From positions 1 to 64,000 of the forward strand of contig WNDQ01000016.1 of NCBI GenBank assembly GCA_009912175.1: a stretch of 64,000 nucleotides of DNA. Direction: 5' to 3'. Made by a program: the position numbers and the translations under genes. Every line of letters begins with the position of its first letter. Position 1 is the stretch's first letter. Positions 11,198 through 20,630 of this stretch are shown here, piece after piece. Under the pieces are notes generated by a model. The model saw only the letters and a list, made by a program, of their open reading frames with translations. It did no database searches and was not told the origin of the DNA. This DNA comes from Paracidovorax wautersii. GTDB taxonomy: Bacteria > Pseudomonadota > Gammaproteobacteria > Burkholderiales > Burkholderiaceae_C.

Positions 11198-12673
11198 ATG
11201 CCTGCGCCCTCCAACGCGGTCCACGCCCGTCCATTCCGCCTGCGGCCCCTGGCCCTGAGCAGCACCCTGGCAGCGGCCAGCCTGCTGGCCGCCTGCAGCA
11301 GCGCACCGCCCTACGAACGCCCGGCGCTGGCCGTGCCCGACCACTACCGCGAAGCCCCGGCCGCCGGCAGCGACGCGTCGACGTGGCAGCCCGCGCAACC
11401 ACTGCCGCTGGCCGACGGCTGGTGGTCGGTGTTTGGCGATGCCACGCTCGACCGGCTGCAGCACGAAGCCACCGCCGGCAATCCGGGCATCGCGCAATCG
11501 CTGGCCAAGCTGCGCGCCGCACGTGCCGCGCTGGCCTCCAGCGACGCCGCGCGCTGGCCCACTCTGGGGCTGTCGGCCGGCCAGACGCGCAGCGCGGGCC
11601 CCTCGTCGAACAGCAGCAGCTCGGACGGCTCCAGCAGCAGCTCGCGCGCGCGCACCCAGTATTCGCTGGGCGCCACGGCCAGTTGGGAGCTCGACCTGTG
11701 GGGCCGGTTGTCGGACGCGGCCGAGTCCTCGCGCGCCAGCCTCCAGGCCAGCGTCGCCCAGACCTATTTCTCGCTGCGCGCGGCCGAGGCACAAAGCCAG
11801 TTGCTGGCGCGCACCGAAGAGGCCTACGCCCGCTCGCTGGCCCTCACGCGCAACCGGCTGGCCGCCGGTGTGGTTTCGCCCGCCGACGTGGCGCAAGCCG
11901 AATCGCAACTGCTGACCGTGCAGGCCCAGCGCAGCGAATCGGCCACCACACGCGCGCAGCTCGAACACGCATTGGCCGTGCTGACCGGCGTGGCGCCAGC
12001 GGCCTTCGCCCTGCCACCGACGGCCGAGCTGCCCTTGCCGCCCGCCGTGCCCCTCGCCCTGCCTTCACAACTGCTGCAGCGCCGCCCCGACATCGTCGCG
12101 GCCGAACGGCGCGTGGCCGCGGCCAACGCGCAGATCGGCGTGGCGCGCGCCGCCTACTTCCCGGCGTTGACCTTGTCGGCCTCGGGCGGCTACCGCAACG
12201 ACACGCTGGCCAACCTGATTTCAGCGCCCAACCTGTTCTGGTCGCTGGGCCCGTCGCTGGCGCTGTCGCTGTTCGACGGCGGCGCCCGGCGCGCAGCGGT
12301 CGAGTCCGCACGCGCCGACACCGACCAGGCCGCCGCCAGCTACCGCCAGACCGTGCTGGCCGCGCTGCAGGAAGTCGAGGACAACCTCGTCGCCAGCGCC
12401 AATCTGCGCGGCGAAGAATCGCTGCAGCGCCAGGCCGTCGACGCCGCCCGCCGCGCCCAGACCATCACCGAGAACCAATACCGCGCCGGCACCGTCGCCT
12501 ACCTCAACGTACTCAGCGCCCAAACCACCACCCTCAGCGCCGAACGCAGCCTGCTCACCGTGCGCGCCAACCGGCTCACGGCCGCCGTGGTGCTGCTGCG
12601 CAATCTGGCAGGAACCTGGGAGCCGGTGCCGGGCGAGCCGCCACCGCAGCCCGTCGCCGAAGCGGGCGGCTGA
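11198..12673 (+). CDS. NodT-family RND outer membrane factor lipoprotein
   Basis: MPAPSNAV...LAACSSAPPYERP lipobox; ASWELDLWGRL; second pseudo-repeat FWSLGPSLALSLFDGGARRAAVE; directly follows mdtABC. Confidence 0.88.
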   Translation: MPAPSNAVHARPFRLRPLALSSTLAAASLLAACSSAPPYERPALAVPDHYREAPAAGSDASTWQPAQPLPLADGWWSVFGDATLDRLQHEATAGNPGIAQSLAKLRAARAALASSDAARWPTLGLSAGQTRSAGPSSNSSSSDGSSSSSRARTQYSLGATASWELDLWGRLSDAAESSRASLQASVAQTYFSLRAAEAQSQLLARTEEAYARSLALTRNRLAAGVVSPADVAQAESQLLTVQAQRSESATTRAQLEHALAVLTGVAPAAFALPPTAELPLPPAVPLALPSQLLQRRPDIVAAERRVAAANAQIGVARAAYFPALTLSASGGYRNDTLANLISAPNLFWSLGPSLALSLFDGGARRAAVESARADTDQAAASYRQTVLAALQEVEDNLVASANLRGEESLQRQAVDAARRAQTITENQYRAGTVAYLNVLSAQTTTLSAERSLLTVRANRLTAAVVLLRNLAGTWEPVPGEPPPQPVAEAGG

Positions 12674-12712
12674 GATAATTCGCGCCCTGTTCCTTGTGAT
12701 CGCCACGCCGAC

Positions 12713-13222
12713 ATGTCCCTCAGCCTCATCTACGCCCAGGCCGCCAACGGCGTCATCGGGCGCGACAACGCCCTGCCCTGGCATCTACCCGAAGACCTCG
12801 CGCACTTCAAGCGCTGCACCAGCGGCCATCCGGTCGTCATGGGGCGCAAGACCTGGGATTCACTGCCGCCAGCTTTCCGGCCGTTGCCGGGGCGGCTGAA
12901 CATCGTGGTCACGCGCCAGGCCGGCTGGTTGGCCGAAGGGGCGTCCGTGGCCGGCAGCCTGGCGGCGGCGGTTGAGCTGGCGCGCGAGCATGCGGGTGCT
13001 GATGCGCAGGTGTGGGTGATCGGTGGCGCGCAGATTTACGCGGCGGCGCTGCCGCTGGCCGACCAGGTGGTGGTGACCGAGCTGGAACAGGCTTTCGAGG
13101 GCGATGCGCACGCGCCCGTGCTGGACGCGGCCTGGACTGTGGCCGAGCAGGACCCGCCCGCGGGCTGGCACACCGCGCGTAACGGCCTGCGTTACCGCTT
13201 CAGGACGCTGCGCCGCGCCTGA
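12713..13222 (+). CDS. folA: Dihydrofolate reductase
   Basis: MSLSLIYAQAANGVIGRDNALPWHLPEDLAHFKRCTSGHPVVMGRKTWDSLP, classic DHFR N-terminus. Confidence 0.95.
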   Translation: MSLSLIYAQAANGVIGRDNALPWHLPEDLAHFKRCTSGHPVVMGRKTWDSLPPAFRPLPGRLNIVVTRQAGWLAEGASVAGSLAAAVELAREHAGADAQVWVIGGAQIYAAALPLADQVVVTELEQAFEGDAHAPVLDAAWTVAEQDPPAGWHTARNGLRYRFRTLRRA

Positions 13223-13228
13223 CGGATT

Positions 13229-13891
13229 TCAGGATTCAGACAGCAGGATCTTGAGGTCATCGGCCAGCGCCTGGGCGCCGCTGCCGTAGCGCGTGAACAG
13301 GCGCAGCCGGCCGTTCGTGTCGTAGATGAAGCTGCCGGCCGTGTGGTCCATGGTGTAGGTCTCGGGCGTGCTGCCGGGGACCTTTTTGTAATAGACCTTG
13401 TAGGCCTTGGCGACCTCGGCCAGTTCTTCGAGCGTGGGGCGGAAGGCCACGAAGCTCGGGTCGAAGTTGCCGACGTAGGCCTGCAGGATCTCGGGCGTGT
13501 CGCGTTCGGGGTCGACGCTCACGAACACGCCCTGCAGTTTGTCGCCATCGGCGCCCAGCAGTTGCTTGACCTCGGCCAGTTCGGCCAGCGTGGTCGGGCA
13601 CACGTCCGGGCACTGGGTGAAGCCGAAGAACACCACGACGAGCTTGCCCTTGAAGTCGGCCAGGCTGCGGCGCTGGCCGCTGGCGTCAGTGAGCGTGAAG
13701 CCCTGCGCGTAGCTGGCGCCCGTCACATCGACCGCCTTGAAGTCGGGCTTGGTGAGCTTGCAGCCCGCCAGCAGCGCTGCGCCCACGATGCCCGCCAGGC
13801 CCAGCGCCATCCCGCGCAAGCCGGCGCGGCGCGAGAACGGCACGGACTCGGTGCCGATTGCGGTCTGCTCGGAAATCGTCGGGCGATGCAT
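13229..13891 (-). CDS. SCO1/SenC-family copper/redox protein for cytochrome oxidase maturation
   Basis: ATG at 13891; LVVVFFGFTQCPDVCPTTLAEL and FVSVDPERDTPEIL motifs; DHTAGSFIYDTNG. Confidence 0.9.
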   Translation of the reverse strand: MHRPTISEQTAIGTESVPFSRRAGLRGMALGLAGIVGAALLAGCKLTKPDFKAVDVTGASYAQGFTLTDASGQRRSLADFKGKLVVVFFGFTQCPDVCPTTLAELAEVKQLLGADGDKLQGVFVSVDPERDTPEILQAYVGNFDPSFVAFRPTLEELAEVAKAYKVYYKKVPGSTPETYTMDHTAGSFIYDTNGRLRLFTRYGSGAQALADDLKILLSES

Positions 13892-13938
13892 GCGGGGCTC
13901 CTCTTCAAACAACAAACGGGGGCGGCTCGAAAATGGAC

Positions 13939-14835
13939 TCAGAACAGGTAATGGTCCAGCAGCAGCGCGGCGAACAGCACGCTCAGGTGCACCAGCGAGA
14001 ACCGGAAGGTCTTGCGCGCCAGCGCCTCTGAATACGCGCCCCACAGCGCCCAGGCGTAGGCAAAGAAGCCCGCGCTGAGCACCACGGCGGCGGCCAGGTA
14101 GAGCCACGAGCTCATGCCGTAGGCAAAGGGCAGCAGGCAGGCGGCGAACAGCAGCACGGTGTAGAGCAGGATCTGCAGCCGCGTGAAACGGTTGCCGTGC
14201 GTGACCGGCAGCATAGGCAGGCCGGCCTTGCGATAGTCCTCGACGCGGTAGAGCGACAGCGCCCAGAAGTGCGGCGGCGTCCACACAAAGATGATGAGGA
14301 ACAGCAGCAGCGCCTCGGGGCCCACGTGGTTGGTCAGCGCCGCCCAGCCCAGCACCGGCGGCATGGCGCCCGAGGCGCCGCCGATCACGATGTTCTGCGG
14401 CGTCAGCGGCTTGAGCACCAGCGTGTAGATGACGGCATAGCCCACGAAGGTGGCAAACGTCAGCCACATGGTCAGCGGGTTGACCCACCAGTACAGGATC
14501 ATCGAACCGATGCCGCACAGCACGGCCGAAAAGCCCAGCGCCTGCCAGTCGCTGAGCTCGCCGCGCGCGGTCGGGCGCCAGGCGGTGCGCTTCATGTTGG
14601 CGTCGATGGTTTTTTCGACCAGGCAGTTGAAGGCGGCGGCGGCGCCCGCCACCAGCCAGATGCCCAGGCAGGCAATCACCATGCGCTGCAGCTCGGCCAG
14701 TGTGGGCAGGCCGGGCACGGCCAGCACCATGCCGATGAAGGCGCAGAAGACGATGAGCTGCAGCACCTTGGGCTTGGTCAGCGCGTAGTACTGCTGCCAG
14801 CGGCTCATGTCGGTCAAGGTCTTGGTGGGGTTCAT
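13939..14835 (-). CDS. ctaB: Protoheme IX farnesyltransferase (heme O synthase)
   Basis: [81 protein letters not shown]. Confidence 0.95.
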   Translation of the reverse strand: MNPTKTLTDMSRWQQYYALTKPKVLQLIVFCAFIGMVLAVPGLPTLAELQRMVIACLGIWLVAGAAAAFNCLVEKTIDANMKRTAWRPTARGELSDWQALGFSAVLCGIGSMILYWWVNPLTMWLTFATFVGYAVIYTLVLKPLTPQNIVIGGASGAMPPVLGWAALTNHVGPEALLLFLIIFVWTPPHFWALSLYRVEDYRKAGLPMLPVTHGNRFTRLQILLYTVLLFAACLLPFAYGMSSWLYLAAAVVLSAGFFAYAWALWGAYSEALARKTFRFSLVHLSVLFAALLLDHYLF

Positions 14836-15962
14836 GTAGAAAGTCCTCCGCGAACGCGGGCGGGGCGCGAGCCGCAGATCATGCCCGTGAGCACGATGGT
14901 CAGGCCCGCGGCGCCGGCCGTGTGCAGCGCGGCCGCCAGCAGCGGCCAGTCGAGCACGACGTTGCTCACGCCGGTGACCACCTGCAGCGCCAGCAGCGCG
15001 GCCAGCGCGCGCGCATGGCCGGCCAGGCCGGGCGTGCGCCAGGTGCGCCACGCCAGCGCGGCCAGCAGCGCAGCGGCCAGGTAGGCGAACAGGCGGTGCG
15101 AGTAGTGAATGGCGGTCAGCGCCTCGAAGCCGATGTAGTTGCCGTCGTGCGTCATGCCCAGCTCGCGCCACAGGCGAAAGCCCTGCGCGAAGTCCATGCT
15201 GGGCCACCAGCTGCCGTGGCACATCGGGAAATCCGTGCAGGCCAGCACGGCGTAATTGGTGCTGACCCAGCCGCCCAGCGCGATCTGCAGGGCCAGCGCG
15301 GCCGCGCCCGCCCACAGCAAGGCGCGCGTGGCCGGCGCCAGGCCCACGGGTTTTGCGCCGTCGTGCGCCTGCGCAAAACGCGCGGCCTGCACACGCAGCA
15401 GCACCAGCAGCACCAGGCCGCCGATCAGGTGAGCGGTGACGATCAGCGGGAACAGCTTCATGGTGACGGTCAGCGCGCCAAAAGCGCCCTGCAGCAGCAC
15501 CCAGAACAACGTGAACGTGGGCCACCAGGGCGACACGCCGGTGCGGCGGCGCTCCAGCCAGCCGCCGATGGTCATGGTCAGGATCAGCACGCCCACGCCG
15601 GTGGCCAGGTAGCGGTGGACCATCTCGATCCAGGCCTTGCTGTGCGTGACCGGCCCCTCGGGCAGGGCCGCCTGCGCGGCGCTGATGTGGTGCACCGCGC
15701 CGACCGGGCTGCCAAAGCCGTAGCAGCCCGGCCAGTCCGGGCAGCCCAGGCCCGAGTCGGTCAGGCGCGTGAAGGCGCCGAAGACGACCAGGTCGAAGGT
15801 CAGGAACAGCGTCATGAGCGTGAGCAGCCTCAGGCGGCGCGCCGGCAGGGCTTGGCGGTTGCGCAGCCAGATCCAGGCCAGCGGCCCGACGGCCACGATG
15901 ATGCCCATCAGCATCACACGCAGCACGGGCGCCCAGTTGTAGAGGTCTTGCACGTCGTTCAT
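14832..15962 (-). CDS. ctaA: Heme A synthase (COX15/CtaA family)
   Basis: [19 protein letters not shown]...[22 protein letters not shown]...[12 protein letters not shown]; 4-nt overlap with ctaB start. Confidence 0.93.
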   Translation of the reverse strand: MNDVQDLYNWAPVLRVMLMGIIVAVGPLAWIWLRNRQALPARRLRLLTLMTLFLTFDLVVFGAFTRLTDSGLGCPDWPGCYGFGSPVGAVHHISAAQAALPEGPVTHSKAWIEMVHRYLATGVGVLILTMTIGGWLERRRTGVSPWWPTFTLFWVLLQGAFGALTVTMKLFPLIVTAHLIGGLVLLVLLRVQAARFAQAHDGAKPVGLAPATRALLWAGAAALALQIALGGWVSTNYAVLACTDFPMCHGSWWPSMDFAQGFRLWRELGMTHDGNYIGFEALTAIHYSHRLFAYLAAALLAALAWRTWRTPGLAGHARALAALLALQVVTGVSNVVLDWPLLAAALHTAGAAGLTIVLTGMICGSRPARVRGGLST

Positions 15963-16203
15963 CGAAAGGCCGGCGAAAAAATCCCGCCGCAAGTGCACAA
16001 GACGCAATGCGAGGCAGGCGGACAGGTCGGTGTGGCAGGCGGCTGGCTCGTGGCGGGCATGGCCCGCCGCCGCCGCGCCCTCGCGATCCCGCCGCGAAGC
16101 GCCAACCCGCTATTTTGCCGGAACCGCTTCAGGACAGCACGCGGGTGGCGGCAACGGCCCCGCGTGCGCAGCGAATGCCACCCAAGAATGGGGCATCGAT
16201 TCC

Positions 16204-16241
16204 TTTGAAATTAATGACTTATAAAAATCATTGATTTCAAA
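16204..16241. repeat. AT-rich inverted repeat, 14-bp arms, 10-nt spacer
   Basis: TTTGAAATTAATGA-CTTATAAAAA-TCATTGATTTCAAA; 13/14 Watson-Crick matches, the remaining pair is G.U on the + strand RNA. Confidence 0.85.
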
Positions 16242-16296
16242 AATCACAAAAATTCAAGAAAAATCCGACAACCGGGCACGGGCAAACGCCCGCCCT

Positions 16297-16602
16297 TCAT
16301 TCGGTCAGCAGTCGGAACACGGGCCAGGCCGCGCCGGCCACGATGAGGATGGGGATGAGCGTCCAGCACAGCTCGACCCAGCCCGGCTCGCCCATCGATT
16401 CGCCCCGGCGCTTGACCTGCCGGCGATGGCGCCAGATGGCCAGCAGCATGGCCACGAACACGGCCACGAACAGCGCCGCGCACAGCCACAGCAGACCCGG
16501 ATGGGCCGCGCCCGCCGTCCCGGCCTGGGCGTGCGCCGATCCTGCCAGCAGCGCAGCGCAGGCAGGCAAGACCGAGGGAAGAAGGCGCGAACGAATGGCC
16601 AT
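16297..16602 (-). CDS. Small membrane protein resembling only the transmembrane region of cytochrome c oxidase subunit II
   Basis: MAIRSRLLPSVLPACAALLAGSAHAQ... signal; HPGLLWLCAALFVAVFVAMLLAIWRHRR...GWVELCWTLIPILIVAGAAWPVFRLLTE* resembles the COX2 TM hairpin (VEIAWTxxP). Confidence 0.65.
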   Translation of the reverse strand: MAIRSRLLPSVLPACAALLAGSAHAQAGTAGAAHPGLLWLCAALFVAVFVAMLLAIWRHRRQVKRRGESMGEPGWVELCWTLIPILIVAGAAWPVFRLLTE

Positions 16603-16649
16603 GGGAAGAAAAATCAAAGGCCCGGATTGTAGGCGGTCGACATCGTGCC

Positions 16650-17582
16650 TCAAGGCCGCACGGGCTTCTTGCCCGAGCGCAGCAGGCTGCGCATGTCGTC
16701 CAGCGCGATCCGGCTGTCGCTGGCCACGGGCATGCGCGGCGGCGCCTTGAAGGCGTGGCCGTAGATCACCTCGAAGGTCAGCGCCAGCCGGCCGTCGGAT
16801 TCGGGCGTGGCCAGTTGCTCGCCGATGGCGTCTTCAAGCCGTGCACGCCAGCCCCGGCCGCGCAGCGCGGGGAAACGCCCCGGGTGCAGATTGCGCCCCA
16901 GTTCGCGCAGTTCCTGCAGCAGGCGCGCCGGGCTGTCGTAGGTCAGCACGATGCGCTCCATGTCCATCACCGGCTCGGCAAAGCCTGCCTGCACCAGCAT
17001 GTCGCCCCAGTCGTGCATGTCGGTGAATTCATGCCCCGCCACGGGCCAGCCCAGGCGCTGGTAGAGCGCGCGCAGTTCGCGCACGGTGTCCGGCCCCAGA
17101 CAGGAAAACATCAGGAAACCGTCGGCCACCAGGCTGTCGCACCACTGGCGCATCAGGCGCTGCGGCTGGCCGGCGGCATGCAGCTGCATGTTGGACCAGA
17201 CCATGTCGACCTGCAGCCCCTGCCCATCGGCCGACCAGGCCGGCGGATCGCCACCGGCGCGGCGCAGGCGCTGCCACCAGGGCTGGCGCGGCGCCAGTGC
17301 GGCCAACGCGGCCTCGGCGTGGGCGGCGCCCGGCTCGACCAGGTGCACGCGGGCCTCGGGGTAACGCTCGGCCACTTCGGCGTGCGTGCGCAGCCCACCG
17401 CGCAAGGGCGACCAGTTGGCCCAGGCCGCGGGCTGGCGCTTGATCCACTGCAGCCGCGCCTGCATACGCTGGCCGACCTCCTCGTGCAGCCAGGGCGAGA
17501 GCGCCGGCGCGTGCAGGCGCCAGCGTTCGGCGGCGCGGGCATCGATGGTGGGTGGCGCGGGTAAATCGTTCGAATCGGTCAT
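16650..17582 (-). CDS. BioC-like methyltransferase-family protein
   Basis: LQVDMVWSNMQLHAAGQPQRLMRQWCDSLVADGFLMFSCLGPDTVRELRALY resembles BioC; canonical motif I not evident. Confidence 0.7.
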   Translation of the reverse strand: MTDSNDLPAPPTIDARAAERWRLHAPALSPWLHEEVGQRMQARLQWIKRQPAAWANWSPLRGGLRTHAEVAERYPEARVHLVEPGAAHAEAALAALAPRQPWWQRLRRAGGDPPAWSADGQGLQVDMVWSNMQLHAAGQPQRLMRQWCDSLVADGFLMFSCLGPDTVRELRALYQRLGWPVAGHEFTDMHDWGDMLVQAGFAEPVMDMERIVLTYDSPARLLQELRELGRNLHPGRFPALRGRGWRARLEDAIGEQLATPESDGRLALTFEVIYGHAFKAPPRMPVASDSRIALDDMRSLLRSGKKPVRP

Positions 17583-17631
17583 GGGGCCAGCCAGTATATT
17601 GAGCCGACAAAAACCGAGCCGGAGGGAGGCC

Positions 17632-18405
17632 ATGCAACCCAATACGCACCCAGATGCGCGTCAGGACACGCGCGCCACCACGCCCGCGACCACCCTGCGG
17701 TGGGCCAGCCGTGCGCTGACCCGCCTTTGGCCCGCGCGCTGCCGCATCTGCCAGAGCTGGCCCTGCCAGACGCTGTGCGACCCCTGCGTGGCCACATTCG
17801 GCCAGGCCCCTGCACGCTGCCCGCGCTGCGCCGAACGGCTGCCCGCCGCGGCGCCAGTCAGCCTGTGCACCGACTGTCGCCAGCAGCCACCGCCGCAGGC
17901 CTGGACCCTGGCCTGGGGCGACTACGGCTACCCCTGGTCCTTTCTGCTGGGCCGCCTGAAATTCGGCGACGACGTGGGTCTGGCGCGCGCCCTGGGCCGG
18001 CTGCTGGCGCAGACCCCGGGCCTGGCCGCGCGGCTCGATGCCGTGGACCTCATCGTCGCCCTGCCCCTGTCGCCCCAGCGCCTGGCCCGGCGTGGCTACA
18101 ACCAGTCGCAGCTGTTGGCGGCCGCATTGGCCGCCCACCTGCCGCCTGCGCACCGCCGCAAGCTGCGGCCCGGCCTGCTCGACAAGCCGCGCCACACACC
18201 CGCCCAGCACGAACTGCCGCGCGCGCAGCGCCTGGCCAATGTGCGCCACGCTTACCGTGTACGAGACGCGCAAGCCGTCGACGGCCGCCGCGTGCTGCTG
18301 GTCGACGATGTCATGACCACGGGCGCCACCCTGCAGTCGGCCGCCCGCACCCTGCTGGCGGCCGGCGCGCGCGAAGTGGGGGCGCTGGTGCTGGCGCGGG
18401 CGTGA
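17632..18405 (+). CDS. comF: ComF-family phosphoribosyltransferase
   Basis: CRICQ...CDPC...CPRC...CTDC cysteines; RRGYNQSQLLA; VLLVDDVMTTGATL PRPP-binding motif. Confidence 0.93.
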   Translation: MQPNTHPDARQDTRATTPATTLRWASRALTRLWPARCRICQSWPCQTLCDPCVATFGQAPARCPRCAERLPAAAPVSLCTDCRQQPPPQAWTLAWGDYGYPWSFLLGRLKFGDDVGLARALGRLLAQTPGLAARLDAVDLIVALPLSPQRLARRGYNQSQLLAAALAAHLPPAHRRKLRPGLLDKPRHTPAQHELPRAQRLANVRHAYRVRDAQAVDGRRVLLVDDVMTTGATLQSAARTLLAAGAREVGALVLARA

Positions 18406-18486
18406 GCCGCCATGGCTCTGCGTCTGCCATCGGCAACAGCCATGTGCACCGGGAAACGGTTGCCAAGGAGCCAGCCTGCAGCCGCT

Positions 18487-19770
18487 TTACGCGTAGCGGC
18501 CCGGCACCTTTTCTTGCTGCCCGGTCTTGACTGATGGGGGGCTCATCAGCTCGGACCGCTTCCTCAGAACGGCCATCAAGCCGCAGGCCACCAGAAGACC
18601 GACCAAGGAGGCCATCAGAAACGGCGCATAGCCACCGGTGAGGCGATAAGCCTGACCCATCAAGAATGGCCCCAGACCCGAACCCAGCATGAAGATCGCG
18701 AAAAAGTAACCGTAGATTTCGCCGAAGGCCCTCTGGCCGAAGTAGCGGGACTGCATGAATGCGATCAGGTCCACCTCGGCGCCCAAGCCCAGACCGACCA
18801 GAACCGCCGCGGCAAGCCCGAGATGGGCGCTGCCATCCACCAGCAGCAGTGCCACCCCGATCAGCGGCAGGCAGAAAAACAGAATGGCCACATAAGGCGC
18901 CGGGTAGCGGCCCAGCATCCATCCGGCAAAGATCCGACCAACCAGCAAAGACAGACCGGCAACACTGATCGCCACGGCAGCCGACCCCGGCGACACGCCC
19001 CGGTCCACCAGCAGCGGCACGATGTGGGCGATGACGCCAGAGACCGCCAGCGCCACCAGGAAAAATGAGCCGGCCATGACCCAGAAGACACTGCTGCTGC
19101 GCGCCTGTCTGGCAGACCAGCCCTGCAAGACCGGGGAGCCCGCAGGGTTGCCCAGGACCTGTGGCCTCCCACCCGCCGTTGCCCGAGGCGCAACCAGTAT
19201 CGTCAAGGCCGGCAAAGCGAGCAGGACCGTGATCAGACCGAGCCCGACATAGGTGCCCCGCCAGCCGAACTGGCTGAGCAGCGCGCTGGCAACCATGGGC
19301 ATGAGCATGGTCCCGATCCCGACGCCGGCCGTCGCTACGCCCAGCGCCAGGCCGCGCCTGCGGTCAAATGCGACCGCGATCGCCTTGCTGTAAGGCAGCG
19401 GCGTCTGTCCGGCCGCGAACACGCCACAAATGCCGTACAGCAGGATCAACAGGGTCACCGACTGGGCCAGCCACCCGCAGGCGGCCATGAGCAGCGCGAA
19501 CGCCAGGATGCAGACGATGCCGATGCGACGCACCCCATGCCGGTCCATCAAGCGGCCGATCCACGGCGTGGCCAGCCCCGTGGTGACCAGCCCGACCATC
19601 AGCGCGGTCGAAACCGTGCCGCGATCGGTGCCGAAGGCCTGGCTCAAGGGAATGATCAGGACGCCGAACGTGAACTGCATGACAGGGCCGTTTCCGACGA
19701 TCAGCGCCAGCAGCGCGCCGATGGCAATTCGCCAGGGAACGGGACTTTGGACTTGCGATGGGGTGTTCAT
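18487..19770 (-). CDS. MFS transporter (probably organic acid)
   Basis: Multiple TM helices; GRLMDRHGVRRIG loop motif; 427 aa; adjacent to catabolic genes. Confidence 0.85.
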   Translation of the reverse strand: MNTPSQVQSPVPWRIAIGALLALIVGNGPVMQFTFGVLIIPLSQAFGTDRGTVSTALMVGLVTTGLATPWIGRLMDRHGVRRIGIVCILAFALLMAACGWLAQSVTLLILLYGICGVFAAGQTPLPYSKAIAVAFDRRRGLALGVATAGVGIGTMLMPMVASALLSQFGWRGTYVGLGLITVLLALPALTILVAPRATAGGRPQVLGNPAGSPVLQGWSARQARSSSVFWVMAGSFFLVALAVSGVIAHIVPLLVDRGVSPGSAAVAISVAGLSLLVGRIFAGWMLGRYPAPYVAILFFCLPLIGVALLLVDGSAHLGLAAAVLVGLGLGAEVDLIAFMQSRYFGQRAFGEIYGYFFAIFMLGSGLGPFLMGQAYRLTGGYAPFLMASLVGLLVACGLMAVLRKRSELMSPPSVKTGQQEKVPGRYA

Positions 19771-19840
19771 GAGTGTCTCCGGGTTATCGAGATCGGGATT
19801 CCGTCTCTTTCGTTCTTGAATGGGCTGGCCCGCCCTGGGG

Positions 19841-20620
19841 TCAATCGAATGCGGCGGTCGTCTTCTCCAGTCTCGCGAGGATGCCGCGCCGCTTGTCGTC
19901 GGTCGCGAACAGCAGTTGAAAGCTCTTGCGCTCGAAGGCCAGCCCGAGCGCCAACGGGCTGCTCATGCTCTCGAGCACGGCTTCCTTGATGAACTGCAGC
20001 GCCAGGCGCGGGCCTTGCGCCAGTTGGTCGGCCAGCGCGAGCGCACGCGCCTCCAGTGCCGCGTCGGGCACGACCTCGCTGGCCAGGCCCATGGCAAGCG
20101 CCTGGTCCGCCCCGAAACGCTCGCCGGTCAGCAGCAGCTTCATGGCACGGAACTTCCCGATGGCCCGGCTCAGCCGCTGCGTGGCGCCGCCCCCGGGCAT
20201 CAGGCCCAGCAGCACCTCGGGCTGGCCGAACCCCGCCGTGTCCGCCGCCAGCAGGATGTCGGCGTGCATGGCCAATTCGCAACCGCCGCCCAGCGCATGG
20301 CCGCGCACCGCCGCGATCACGGGCTTGCGGCAGGCGGCAATGGCATCCCACAGCCGGTCCATCTGGCGCTCGATGATGTCCGGCGCGGTGGCGTCGAGGT
20401 ACTAGTTGAGATCAGCGCCGGCGCAGAACGCGCGCGCACTGCCGGCCAGCACGACCACGCGCACGGTGGCATCCGCATCCAGATGGACAAAGGCCTCGGC
20501 CAGGGCGCGGCGCAACGCCAGGTTCAAGGCATTGAGCACCTCGGGCCGGTTCAGGCGCAGCACCGCCACGCCGGGGCGGGGATGCTCAAGCAGCAGGATG
20601 GGCTCATAGGGATCGCGCAT
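19841..20620 (-). pseudogene. Enoyl-CoA hydratase/isomerase interrupted by an in-frame TAG at 20402-20404
   Basis: ORFs 20402..20638 and 19841..20362 share a frame: ...AFCAGADLN*YLDATAPDIIERQMDRLWDAIAACRKPVIAAVRGHALGGGCELAMHADILLA... Confidence 0.85.
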
Positions 20621-20630
20621 GGCCGGCCTT

